DNA from: CAYLWN01 sp964387625
GTDB taxonomy: Bacteria; Patescibacteriota; Microgenomatia; UBA10105
DNA: 64,000 nucleotides
Direction: 5' to 3'
Assembly (NCBI GenBank): GCA_964387625.1
Contig: CAYLWN010000003.1
Span: 9,045-73,044 of the forward strand
Positions 8,594-17,211 of the stretch are shown one piece after another; position 1 is the first letter of the stretch; each line of letters begins with the position of its first letter. The position numbers and the translations under genes were made by a program. Below the pieces are notes generated by a model. The model searched no databases, was not told the DNA's origin, and worked only from the letters and a program-made list of their open reading frames with translations.

Positions 8594-11512
8594 TTATTTT
8601 AGAATTTTTCGTAATGATTTACCAGTATATGATGTATTTATATTTGCAATTTCTTCAGGTGTTCCGCTTGCTACTAAATATCCTCCCGTATCACCCCCTT
8701 CGGGTCCTAAATCGATTACAAAATCCGCGTTTTTAATCACATCTAAATTATGTTCTATCACTACAACTGTATTACCTTTTTCCTTTAATCGAAGTAACAC
8801 TTGTAATAATTTTTCTAAGTCAGCAAAATGTAATCCTGTTGTAGGTTCATCCAAAATGTAAAGTGTTCTTCCGGTTTGTCTTTTAGATAATTCAGTGGCT
8901 AATTTTATTCGTTGTGCCTCCCCTCCCGAAAGCATAGTTGCCGGTTGTCCTAAATGCATATAGGTCAAACCAACGTCTTTTAATGTGGTAAGTTTGTTAT
9001 TTATCAAAGAAAAATTATTAAAGAACTTGACACTTTCATCAACTGTCATGTCCAATATTTGGGCAATATTTTTATCTTTATATTTTACTTCTAATGTTTC
9101 GTTACTGTAACGTTTTCCATGACATACTTCACAAGTAACAAAAACATCGGATAAAAACTGCATTTCAATTTTTATCTGACCTTCACCCTGACAAGCCTCG
9201 CATCTGCCACCTTTTACATTAAAAGAAAATCTACCGCTTTTAAATCCTCTTTGCTTACTTTCAGGTAATTGAGCAAATAAGTCTCTTATATATGTAAATA
9301 AGCCAGTATATGTTGCTGGATTACTTCTGGGAGTTCTCCCAATTGGCGATTGATCAACTAAAATTACTTTATCAATCAATTCTGTTCCATAAATATTATC
9401 AAAAGATCCTGGTTTTTCTTTATGATATTTATTAAAAATTTGCATTAGAGCATGATAAAGAGTGTCAACTACCAGCGATGATTTTCCTGAACCTGATACT
9501 CCGGTTACACAAATCAATTTACCAATAGGGAAATTTACATCTATTTTTTTCAAATTATTATGTTTTGCGCCGATCAAAGTTATTTTTTCATCAGTTATTT
9601 GATTAACTCGGTTAATATAAGTTAATGATGGATTACGTAAATATTTACCAGTTAAATTAGAAGTTTTTTTAATTTTATCAATACTGCCGACAAAAACTAT
9701 TTGACCTCCTTTTTCACCTGCTTGTGGACCAAAATCACAAATAATATCTGCCGATTCAATGATTTCGCGGTCATGCTCAACCACGATAACAGTATTTCCT
9801 AAATCCCGGAGTTTTTTAAGGGTACCGATCAGCTTTTGTGTATCCCGCGTATGCAGTCCGATGGATGGTTCATCCAAAACATATAAAACACCTGACAATC
9901 CTGATCCGATTTGAGATGCTAATCTGATTCTTTGACTTTCACCGCCTGATAAAGTTTTTGCACTTCTTCCCAAAGTAATATATTCAAGACCTACAGAAAT
10001 TAAAAAATGCAGCCGGTTTTTTATTTCTTTTAATATAATAACGGCAATTTGATTTTCTCTATCTGTTAACTGCTTAGGTAAATTTAACATCCAATCATAA
10101 GAATTAAAAATTGATAAATCTGTGATATCTACTATTGATTTTTTATCTATAGTAATACTTAAGGCTGTTGGTTTTAGTCTTTTGCCTTGGCATTTCGGAC
10201 AAATTTCCTGACGCATATATTTTTCTATCTCAAGTCTTACGTAATCTGACTCAGTATCCTGATATTTTTTTTCTAAATCTGCAATAATTCCTTTAAAAGT
10301 TTCATAAATAGAAGTTATTTTTCCATAACGGTTTGTGCCTGTCACTTCATATATTTTTTCATTGGTTCCTTTAACTAACAATTCAATTTTTTCAGGAGAT
10401 AAATCTTTTATCGGTATTCTTTGATTGATTTGATTATCGTTAAAATAGGTCTTTAGTAGTCTTGAATACCATGTGTCGTTAAATAATACTTTTGAATATG
10501 GCAAAATACCTCCTTCGGAAATCGTCAACTCTTTATTAAATAGTAAATTTTTATCAATCTTCAAAAGTGATCCAATACCATCACATGTTTCACAAGCACC
10601 GTATGGAGTATTAAAGGAAAAAAGTCTGGGTTCTATTTCCGAAATACTTATATTACATACTGGACAGGCAAAAAGTTCAGAAAATAAATGATCTGTATAT
10701 TTTTGCGGATTTTCTGGAAAATCAAATGATGCATCGTAAATAAAACTGACAATAACTAGTCCATTGGATAAATTTAAAGCTTGTTCTAATGATGCAGTGA
10801 TACGGGTTTTGATATTTGCAGATGTTTCCTGGTTCCGTAAATCTTTTTTAGTTATGGAAAATTTATCAATTAATACGTCAATATTGTGTCTATTTGTTTT
10901 TATAATGTACAAATCTTTTCTGATATCCAAAAGATGTCCATCAATTCGGGATTTTATATAACCTTTACTTTTTAAATTATTAAATAACTCCTGAAATTCC
11001 CCCTTTTTATCTTTTATAACAGGTGAAAATAACATCATTCTTAGCGGTTTGGAAGTTTTTTGTTTGGAAATTTCATCTTCAAGCAGACTCATTAGTTGTG
11101 AGGATATTTGATCTATTGATTGATGAGATATTTCTCTTCCGCAGTTAGAACAATGCGGATGACCAATTCGTGCAAAAAGTAACCTTAAATAATCATAAAC
11201 TTCAGTGATTGTTCCTACAGTAGATCTGGGGTTATGTGATACTGATTTTTGATCGATAGAAATAGCTGGAGATAAACCTTCTATGGAATCCATATCGGGT
11301 TTATTCATGATGCCTAGAAACTGGCGTGCATAAGCAGATAATGATTCAACATATCGTCTTTGACCTTCAGCATAAATTGTGTCGAACGCCAATGATGATT
11401 TACCACTTCCCGATAAACCGGTAAAAACAATTAGATTATTTTTCGGTAAATCAAGATTAATATTTTTTAAATTATGTTGTCTGGCACCTCTTATTTTGAT
11501 TAAATTATCCAT
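8594..11512 (-). CDS. uvrA: Excinuclease ABC subunit A
   Basis: 972 residues, full length. It has two ABC ATPase modules: Walker A GLSGSGKSSLAFDT near residue 33 and GVSGSGKSSLVVDT in the second half, with signatures LSGGESQRIRLA and LSGGEAQRIKLA. Zinc-binding pairs are CSNC, CPVC/CETC, CPKC and CEAC/CEVC. It recognises DNA damage and loads UvrB. It is separated from uvrB upstream by 118 bp, in which no strong promoter was identified. Confidence 0.97.
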   Translation of the reverse strand: MDNLIKIRGARQHNLKNINLDLPKNNLIVFTGLSGSGKSSLAFDTIYAEGQRRYVESLSAYARQFLGIMNKPDMDSIEGLSPAISIDQKSVSHNPRSTVGTITEVYDYLRLLFARIGHPHCSNCGREISHQSIDQISSQLMSLLEDEISKQKTSKPLRMMLFSPVIKDKKGEFQELFNNLKSKGYIKSRIDGHLLDIRKDLYIIKTNRHNIDVLIDKFSITKKDLRNQETSANIKTRITASLEQALNLSNGLVIVSFIYDASFDFPENPQKYTDHLFSELFACPVCNISISEIEPRLFSFNTPYGACETCDGIGSLLKIDKNLLFNKELTISEGGILPYSKVLFNDTWYSRLLKTYFNDNQINQRIPIKDLSPEKIELLVKGTNEKIYEVTGTNRYGKITSIYETFKGIIADLEKKYQDTESDYVRLEIEKYMRQEICPKCQGKRLKPTALSITIDKKSIVDITDLSIFNSYDWMLNLPKQLTDRENQIAVIILKEIKNRLHFLISVGLEYITLGRSAKTLSGGESQRIRLASQIGSGLSGVLYVLDEPSIGLHTRDTQKLIGTLKKLRDLGNTVIVVEHDREIIESADIICDFGPQAGEKGGQIVFVGSIDKIKKTSNLTGKYLRNPSLTYINRVNQITDEKITLIGAKHNNLKKIDVNFPIGKLICVTGVSGSGKSSLVVDTLYHALMQIFNKYHKEKPGSFDNIYGTELIDKVILVDQSPIGRTPRSNPATYTGLFTYIRDLFAQLPESKQRGFKSGRFSFNVKGGRCEACQGEGQIKIEMQFLSDVFVTCEVCHGKRYSNETLEVKYKDKNIAQILDMTVDESVKFFNNFSLINNKLTTLKDVGLTYMHLGQPATMLSGGEAQRIKLATELSKRQTGRTLYILDEPTTGLHFADLEKLLQVLLRLKEKGNTVVVIEHNLDVIKNADFVIDLGPEGGDTGGYLVASGTPEEIANINTSYTGKSLRKILK

Positions 11513-11630
11513 AAAAGCCTACATTAAATGACCACAGAAAAGTCAGTGGCGAAACAATATTATACTCCAAAAATTATGATTAACCAAGATAGATTAAAGT
11601 GAGATATTAAGAAATTAATAATTATGAAGT

Positions 11631-13634
11631 TTATGAGGATTTCAATTCCAGGATTTTATCCCTGATTTTTGCGGCTAATTCAAAATTGAGAGCCTGTGCC
11701 TCAAACCGCATTTCAGTTTCCAGTTTAGAAATTAATAATTTTTTATCTTTTGGAGTTAATGATTCAGCATCAATTTTTAACCAGGATATTTTACTTTTTC
11801 TTTCAATTTGCCAATCATTTGGTGCCAACATTTCATGTAATAAATTTTCTCTGAATGGTTTACTGATTGATTTAGGAGTAATATGATATTTATTATTATA
11901 ATTAAGTTGTATTTGGCGTCTTCTTTTTACTTCATCAATCGCCCTTGCCATTGAATTAGTAATTTTATCAGCATACATGATAACTGTCCCCTTTAAATGT
12001 CTGGCTGCCCGTCCCATAGTTTGAATTAATGTTACTTCACTTCTTAAAAAACCTTCTTTATCAGCATCTAAAATTGCAACCAATGAAACTTCGGGCAAAT
12101 CTAATCCTTCACGGAGCAAGTTTATTCCAACTATCACATCATATTTTCCACGGCGCAAATCATCTAAAATAGTAGTCCTTTCTAATGTTTGGACGTCTGA
12201 ATGCAAATATTGGACCAAAATTCCTTTTTCTTTTAAATAACTACATAAATCCTCAGCGGTTCTTTTGGTAAGCGTGGTTACCAAAACCCGTTCTTTTTTA
12301 GATATTCTAGTTTCAATTTCTTTTATTAAATCAATAATTTGCCCTTTACTAGGTTTTATAAATATTTCAGGATCAAGCAAACCTGTTGGTCTGATCAATT
12401 GAGAAACTATATTTTGACTGCCTGATCGGGAAATTTCCCAAGCAGAAGGAGTAGCAGATACATAGATGGTTTGCGGAATACGCCGTATAAATTCATCAAA
12501 TTTAAGAGGTCTATTATCCAAAGAAGCAGGTAATCTAAATCCGAAATCAATTAACGTTTGTTTTCGTGAAAAATCCCCATTATACATACCTTTTATTTGC
12601 GGCATGGTCATATGGGATTCATCTATGAAAATCAACCAATCTTTTCCATATTTTTTTTGAAAATAATCTAATAAGGTAAAAGGCGGATCACCAGGACTGC
12701 GACCATCAAAATATCTGGAATAGTTTTCAATACCGTTTACGTATCCGGTTGCCTGAATCATTTCCAAATCATAATGCACTTTTTGTGTTAATCTTTGTGC
12801 TTCCACAAGTTTATTTTGACTTTTTAAAAGTTTTACCCTTTTATTTAAATCTGATTCAATTTGTTTAAAAATATTTTTATCTTCAATTTTAGTTAAATAA
12901 TGTTTTGCCGGATATAAAACCAAAGAATTTGTAGTGGTAATTGTTTCACCGGTTGTAGGATCAATTTGATCGATTTGAGAAATTAATTGATCTTGAAAGT
13001 ATATCCTTTCAGCAATTTCAGTATATGCAGGATAAATATCAATAATTTCTCCCCGTACGCGAAAGCTGCCCCTGACAAATTCAAAATCTGATTTTTCATA
13101 TCGTAACTGAACCAGGCGATTGATGATAGCTTTTTGATCTATTTTAATACCTTTTTTCAGTTCTAAAATAAATTGTCCGTAAACTTTGGGTGATCCGATA
13201 TTGTAAATACAAGAAACTGAAGCAATAATAATTGTGTCAGAACGGGTTAAAATATTGGTTGTAGCTGCCAGTCGAAGCCTATCAATGTCTTCATTTATTT
13301 GCGTCTCTTTTTCAATATAAGTATCACTTTGAGGGATATAAGCTTCGGGCTGATAATAATCATAATATGATACAAAATAACAAACCGCATTATTTGGAAA
13401 AAACGTTTTAAATTCCTGATAAAGTTGCGCAGCTAATGTTTTATTGTGAGAAATAACCAATGTAGGTTTCTGTAAATGGTTGATGACATTTGCTAAAGTA
13501 AAAGTTTTTCCACTGCCTGTTACACCTAATAAAACCTGTTCTTTGGTACCCTGTGTCAGGTTTTGTGTAAGTTTATCTACAGCTTGTGGCTGATCACCTG
13601 TTGGGGAAAAGCTAGTCTTTAGATGAAATTTCAT
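11631..13634 (-). CDS. uvrB: Excinuclease ABC subunit B
   Basis: 667 residues, full length. Walker A is GVTGSGKTFTLANV, the damage-probing beta-hairpin is the YYDYYQPEAYIPQSDTYIEK region, the DEAD-type box is IFIDESHMTMPQI, and a C-terminal UVR motif (about 630-665) contacts UvrC. It opens DNA at lesions delivered by UvrA. The ATG is preceded by GAAGGG, and 13 bp upstream by a perfect 16-bp inverted repeat. The gene is divergent from lexA, so a shared DNA-damage control is likely. Confidence 0.97.
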   Translation of the reverse strand: MKFHLKTSFSPTGDQPQAVDKLTQNLTQGTKEQVLLGVTGSGKTFTLANVINHLQKPTLVISHNKTLAAQLYQEFKTFFPNNAVCYFVSYYDYYQPEAYIPQSDTYIEKETQINEDIDRLRLAATTNILTRSDTIIIASVSCIYNIGSPKVYGQFILELKKGIKIDQKAIINRLVQLRYEKSDFEFVRGSFRVRGEIIDIYPAYTEIAERIYFQDQLISQIDQIDPTTGETITTTNSLVLYPAKHYLTKIEDKNIFKQIESDLNKRVKLLKSQNKLVEAQRLTQKVHYDLEMIQATGYVNGIENYSRYFDGRSPGDPPFTLLDYFQKKYGKDWLIFIDESHMTMPQIKGMYNGDFSRKQTLIDFGFRLPASLDNRPLKFDEFIRRIPQTIYVSATPSAWEISRSGSQNIVSQLIRPTGLLDPEIFIKPSKGQIIDLIKEIETRISKKERVLVTTLTKRTAEDLCSYLKEKGILVQYLHSDVQTLERTTILDDLRRGKYDVIVGINLLREGLDLPEVSLVAILDADKEGFLRSEVTLIQTMGRAARHLKGTVIMYADKITNSMARAIDEVKRRRQIQLNYNNKYHITPKSISKPFRENLLHEMLAPNDWQIERKSKISWLKIDAESLTPKDKKLLISKLETEMRFEAQALNFELAAKIRDKILELKSS

Positions 13635-13647
13635 TTATACCCTTCTT

Positions 13648-13684
13648 ATTAAATTTTGTTTAAGATTTTTAAACAAAATTTAAT
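13648..13684 (-). promoter_or_regulatory. 16-bp inverted repeat in the uvrB leader
   Basis: ATTAAATTTTGTTTAA (13648-13663) and its exact reverse complement (13669-13684) flank a 5-nt loop. It lies between the predicted uvrB promoter and its ribosome binding site, so it would be in the 5' leader RNA or act as a protein-binding palindrome. A terminator is less likely because no U-run follows before the start codon. Confidence 0.6.
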
Positions 13685-13693
13685 CTAGAGGGA

Positions 13694-13722
13694 ATTATGC
13701 CCAAATTTTTTAGTTTTCGCAA
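13694..13722 (-). promoter_or_regulatory. Predicted uvrB promoter
   Basis: On the minus strand, TTGCGA (13717-13722) and CATAAT (13694-13699) are separated by 17 bp, close to the sigma-70 consensus. Transcription would start about 50 bp before uvrB and include the long inverted repeat. Confidence 0.55.
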
Positions 13723-13801
13723 TACAGGGCAAAATAATTTTAACATACATGTATATCATTTTGGGTATTTTTCAGATATTAGTCAATTTTGATATATTTT
13801 G

Positions 13802-13846
13802 ATACTAATACATAGTATTGACAGCAAATTGATTTCGGATTAATAA
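13802..13846 (+). promoter_or_regulatory. lexA promoter with palindromic operator
   Basis: TTGACA (13818-13823) and TAATAA (13841-13846) with a 17-bp spacer form a strong sigma-70 promoter. The perfect palindrome ATACTA-N5-TAGTAT (13802-13818) touches the -35 box, where a repressor would block polymerase. It is a good candidate LexA autoregulatory site. It differs from the E. coli and Bacillus SOS boxes, as expected for a distant lineage. Confidence 0.6.
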
Positions 13847-13876
13847 TATAACTAACATTAATTTTTCGTCATTATT

Positions 13877-14506
13877 ATGCCAGCCATACTCTATCCCAGA
13901 GAAAGACAGGTTTTAGAATTTTTAACTCAGTTCAGCCAAAGATTCGGATATGCACCGACGCTCAAAGAAATTGGCAATGCATTGGGTATGTCATCTGTTG
14001 CTACGGTTCACGAGCATCTGGCACACTTACGCGAAAAGGGTTATATCAAAAAACTAGACGGTGCAGCCAGAGGCATAGAATTAGTCAGAGATACTTATCA
14101 TACTATTGATAAACCCGGATCAGTTGAACTGCCTGTGTTGGGATATATCGCTGCAGGAGCTCCGCTTGAACCTTATACTGACCCAAACAGTTATTTAACA
14201 GTTGCGCCCTGGATGGTTTCTTCTGAAAAACCAGCCTATGTTTTACAGGTAAAAGGCGAATCAATGATTGAAGAGGGAATTTTGGATGGAGATTATGTAG
14301 TAATTCAACACCAGACAGATGCCAAAAACGGAGACATAGTGGTGGCACTTTTACCAAATGGTTTAGCTACGTTAAAAAGAATTTATTTTGAAAAGGATAG
14401 AATTAAATTAGCACCGGCAAATTCTACTATGTCGCCCATATTTACTACTCATGTAAAAATTCAAGGGATTTGTGTAGGAGTAATCCGTAAATTTGTTAAA
14501 AATTAA
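13877..14506 (+). CDS. lexA: LexA repressor (SOS response)
   Basis: 209 residues, normal length. The N-terminal winged helix (about 1-68) includes LKEIGNALGMSSVATVHEHL. The cleavage site is Ala93-Gly94 (GYIAAGAP), and the autoprotease dyad is Ser129 (KGESMIEEG) and Lys167 (ATLKRI). It represses DNA-damage genes until RecA triggers its self-cleavage. The leader of roughly 24 nt has no Shine-Dalgarno sequence. Its position divergent from uvrB suggests control of the adjacent excision-repair genes. Confidence 0.93.
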   Translation: MPAILYPRERQVLEFLTQFSQRFGYAPTLKEIGNALGMSSVATVHEHLAHLREKGYIKKLDGAARGIELVRDTYHTIDKPGSVELPVLGYIAAGAPLEPYTDPNSYLTVAPWMVSSEKPAYVLQVKGESMIEEGILDGDYVVIQHQTDAKNGDIVVALLPNGLATLKRIYFEKDRIKLAPANSTMSPIFTTHVKIQGICVGVIRKFVKN

Positions 14507-14511
14507 ATTAT

Positions 14512-15996
14512 TTAATAATCTTCCAGTGTAGAGGTATCTCCAATCGGTAATCCCATTTCTTTGGCTTTTAAAATCCGGCGCATAATTTTACCAGATCTGG
14601 TTTTAGGTAATTTGTCGATAAACTCAATTTCTCTCGGATAAGCATGACCGGCTAAATGTTTTTTAACAAATTGCGCTAATTCTTCTTTAAATTTAAGAGC
14701 CTCAGGTTTTTTAGAAATTAATGCTTTAGTTTTATCGTTGACAACCACGAAAGCTTTAATAATTTCTCCACGCAAAGCATCGGGTTTTCCAATCACACCT
14801 GCTTCAATAACTCCAGCATGAGCAACCAGTGCTGATTCTACTTCAAAAGGGCCCACCCGTTCTCCTGATGTTTTAATAACATCATCAGCACGTCCNNNNN
14901 NNNNNNNNNNNNNNNNNNNNNNNNNNNNNNNNNNNNNNNNNNNNNNNNNNNNNNNNNNNNNNNNNNNNNNNNNNNNNNNNNNNNNNNNNNNNNNNTTTAA
15001 TGGTTCACCTACGCTACATAAATGTCTCAAATTCTTTAGATTATATTTTCTGGGTAATTTATCACCCGAAGCCATAAGCATTCTGATGGCTGTTGGAGCC
15101 GTATACCATACGGTTATTTGATATTTTTGGAGAATTTCATACCATTTTTCAGGTGAAAAACGGCCACTGTAAACAACCTGCGTGATACCGCATGACCAAT
15201 TACCCAAAATCTCATATGCAATCCCTGTTACCCATCCTGGGTCTGCAGTACACCAATAAGTATCTGAGTCTTTTAAATCCAAAACCCATTTAGTAGTCGC
15301 ATGTTGTTGAATAATAGATCTGTGAGAATGTACAACTCCTTTAGGTTTTCCTGTTGTACCCGAGGTATAAAGCATAAAAGCGTAATCATCCGGATCCATT
15401 TGTGAAATATGACATTCGTCAGACGCTTTTTCCATTTCTTTTTTAAAATCAGGTAAATCAACACAAATAATAGTTTTTAGATCAGGTAAATTTTTCCGAA
15501 TTTTATCTATTCTTAATTTTAGTTCACTGTTGGTAATCACAATTTTAGCCTGACTATTGGCTAATCTGTCTTCTAAAGCCTGTTCCTGAAAAGCACTGAA
15601 TAATGATCCGGCAACAGCCCCAATTTTTAAAATTCCTAAAAATGAAAAATATAATTCCGGAATACGCGGAAGAAACAGAAAAACCCGGTCACCTCTTTCA
15701 ATACCATGATTTTTTAAAATATTTCCGATTTTATTGGATAATAAATGAATTTGAAAAAAAGTAAATTCCTGAGTAACGCTATCGTCACCTTCCCAGTAAA
15801 GGGCAATTTTATTTTTTCTCCAGGTATCTACATGTCTGTCAACAGCATTATAAGCAGCATTTATTTTTCCGTCAAACCAGGAAAATTCATTACGAATTTG
15901 GTTCCATGAAAAACTTTTCCGATATTCTTCATAGTTTTCCAAATTCGGCAGAGTTATAAAATCCTTTTTTGTTTTCTTGTAGATCTCTTTAATCAC
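14512..15996 (-). CDS. acs: AMP-forming acetyl/acyl-CoA synthetase (interrupted by gap)
   Basis: The N-terminal part covers the ANL-family adenylation core, including YTSGTTGKPKG and the ADPGWVTG and CSVGEPL segments. The C-terminal part has GRADDVIKTSGERVGPFEVE and the catalytic lysine region TRSGKIMRR. It activates acetate, or another short acid, to its CoA ester with ATP. The 100-N gap cuts out the central block: compared with the family, about 130 residues are missing, so the real gap is probably near 390 bp rather than 100. Substrate residues fall in the gap, so acetate specificity is inferred. It is 20 bp downstream of the FBP aldolase/phosphatase gene. Confidence 0.85.
   Translation of the reverse strand: MIKEIYKKTKKDFITLPNLENYEEYRKSFSWNQIRNEFSWFDGKINAAYNAVDRHVDTWRKNKIALYWEGDDSVTQEFTFFQIHLLSNKIGNILKNHGIERGDRVFLFLPRIPELYFSFLGILKIGAVAGSLFSAFQEQALEDRLANSQAKIVITNSELKLRIDKIRKNLPDLKTIICVDLPDFKKEMEKASDECHISQMDPDDYAFMLYTSGTTGKPKGVVHSHRSIIQQHATTKWVLDLKDSDTYWCTADPGWVTGIAYEILGNWSCGITQVVYSGRFSPEKWYEILQKYQITVWYTAPTAIRMLMASGDKLPRKYNLKNLRHLCSVGEPLXXXXXXXXXXXXXXXXXXXXXXXXXXXXXXXXXXGRADDVIKTSGERVGPFEVESALVAHAGVIEAGVIGKPDALRGEIIKAFVVVNDKTKALISKKPEALKFKEELAQFVKKHLAGHAYPREIEFIDKLPKTRSGKIMRRILKAKEMGLPIGDTSTLEDY
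14896..14995. other. Scaffold gap (100 N)
   Basis: Exactly 100 Ns within acs. Family comparison suggests the true missing sequence is longer. Confidence 0.99.
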
Positions 15997-16016
15997 TTAA
16001 ATCTTTTTAGAAAAAT

Positions 16017-17120
16017 TTATTTTCTGATAACAAATTTTTCATCTAGTCTTTTTAAATTTTCCATAATACCGGTATATTCAAGTTCATCCATGGGTGCCAT
16101 TGCAGGGTTGAAAAATCCCTGTTTTCTCATTTCCAGACTTTTTTTGGAAGCATTTGTTCTCACAAAGTCCCAGAATGGTTGATCAAATAAATCAATCCCT
16201 TCGGTAAATTTACCTTCGTGTACACAGTATCCTGCTGCTGACATAATTATCGGACCATCAAAAAAGGAAATAATGGAATTTTGTTTGACCGGCATCACTG
16301 CTCCATAATGTGATCCACGCATCGTGCCCGACGTATAATGAGCCAGTGCATACGGAGATAAAATTTCTCCGGTTGATGGAAATTGTTTTTGTGACCTGAC
16401 AATTGCTACAGGATCATCTTTACCGGTATATTTTCCGGCAATATTATGTAGTCTTGATGTTGAAACTGTTGCTGCCTGAAGTCCGGTGGCATTTTCAAAA
16501 ACGCTTTCAATCACATAATGATTAGTATCACGCAAAAGCGTACAAATATCATAATAATCCTGCGGTACTTTTAAAGTAATGACTCGGTCAGCTTCAGTAT
16601 AATTTACATCCATAATATTATATGTAAACCCGGCTCTCATTTCCGGAGCTAATAATAATCCAGCATTGTGATACGGATCGGCAAATGAGGAAAATACCGG
16701 ATAATTGAATACTCCAGGACTGGTTTTATCAGCTGCAAAAACTACAAAAGGCTCGTTAGTGCGTTCTTCAAATTCCATTTCACAGGATCCGGGTCCCATA
16801 CCTTTAACATTTCCGGAAAATGAATCTTTTAATAAATCCTGACCTGCTCCGTATAAACCCTGGCTTTTAGCAACTGCAGTGGTGGCAACAAATGCATCCC
16901 AGGCAAATTTATGCACATCTGCATTATCCACTCCTCTGGTATGAGACATCAAAAAAGCAATATCATCTCCGGTAAAACTAACTCTAACATCAATTAATAA
17001 ACCGCTCCTGATAGCTTCCTGTGCTGATTCATGAGCTTTGACTAACATGGCTTCACTGGGTCGATTGTGACCGCCGACTGATCCTGTGTCAGCTTTTATA
17101 AGCGATAAGGTAATTTTCAT
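16017..17120 (-). CDS. fbp: Archaeal-type fructose-1,6-bisphosphate aldolase/phosphatase
   Basis: 367 residues, standard for the bifunctional FBPA/P family (class V FBPase). The N-terminus MKITLSLIKADTGSVGGH holds metal ligands (D11, H18), D52-D53 follow, and the Schiff-base/acid pair Y231-x-x-K234 is in AGKYTGKDDPV. The single enzyme condenses triose phosphates and dephosphorylates the product to fructose-6-phosphate, an irreversible gluconeogenic step. It occurs in archaea and deep-branching bacteria. It lies in a run with gpmI, eno and ppsA, which fits gluconeogenesis; 91 bp separate it from gpmI. Confidence 0.93.
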   Translation of the reverse strand: MKITLSLIKADTGSVGGHNRPSEAMLVKAHESAQEAIRSGLLIDVRVSFTGDDIAFLMSHTRGVDNADVHKFAWDAFVATTAVAKSQGLYGAGQDLLKDSFSGNVKGMGPGSCEMEFEERTNEPFVVFAADKTSPGVFNYPVFSSFADPYHNAGLLLAPEMRAGFTYNIMDVNYTEADRVITLKVPQDYYDICTLLRDTNHYVIESVFENATGLQAATVSTSRLHNIAGKYTGKDDPVAIVRSQKQFPSTGEILSPYALAHYTSGTMRGSHYGAVMPVKQNSIISFFDGPIIMSAAGYCVHEGKFTEGIDLFDQPFWDFVRTNASKKSLEMRKQGFFNPAMAPMDELEYTGIMENLKRLDEKFVIRK

Positions 17121-17211
17121 AATATTTTGATAGAATTTTTAAATTATTTAAACTAAATATCCAAAAATTCTATACCTCCGTATATTTTAATTAAATTATA
17201 ATAGTTTATTT

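Noticed and set aside
13648..13684. Intrinsic terminator of lexA or uvrB
   Set aside because: It lacks a U-run on either strand in the right place and is upstream of the uvrB start.
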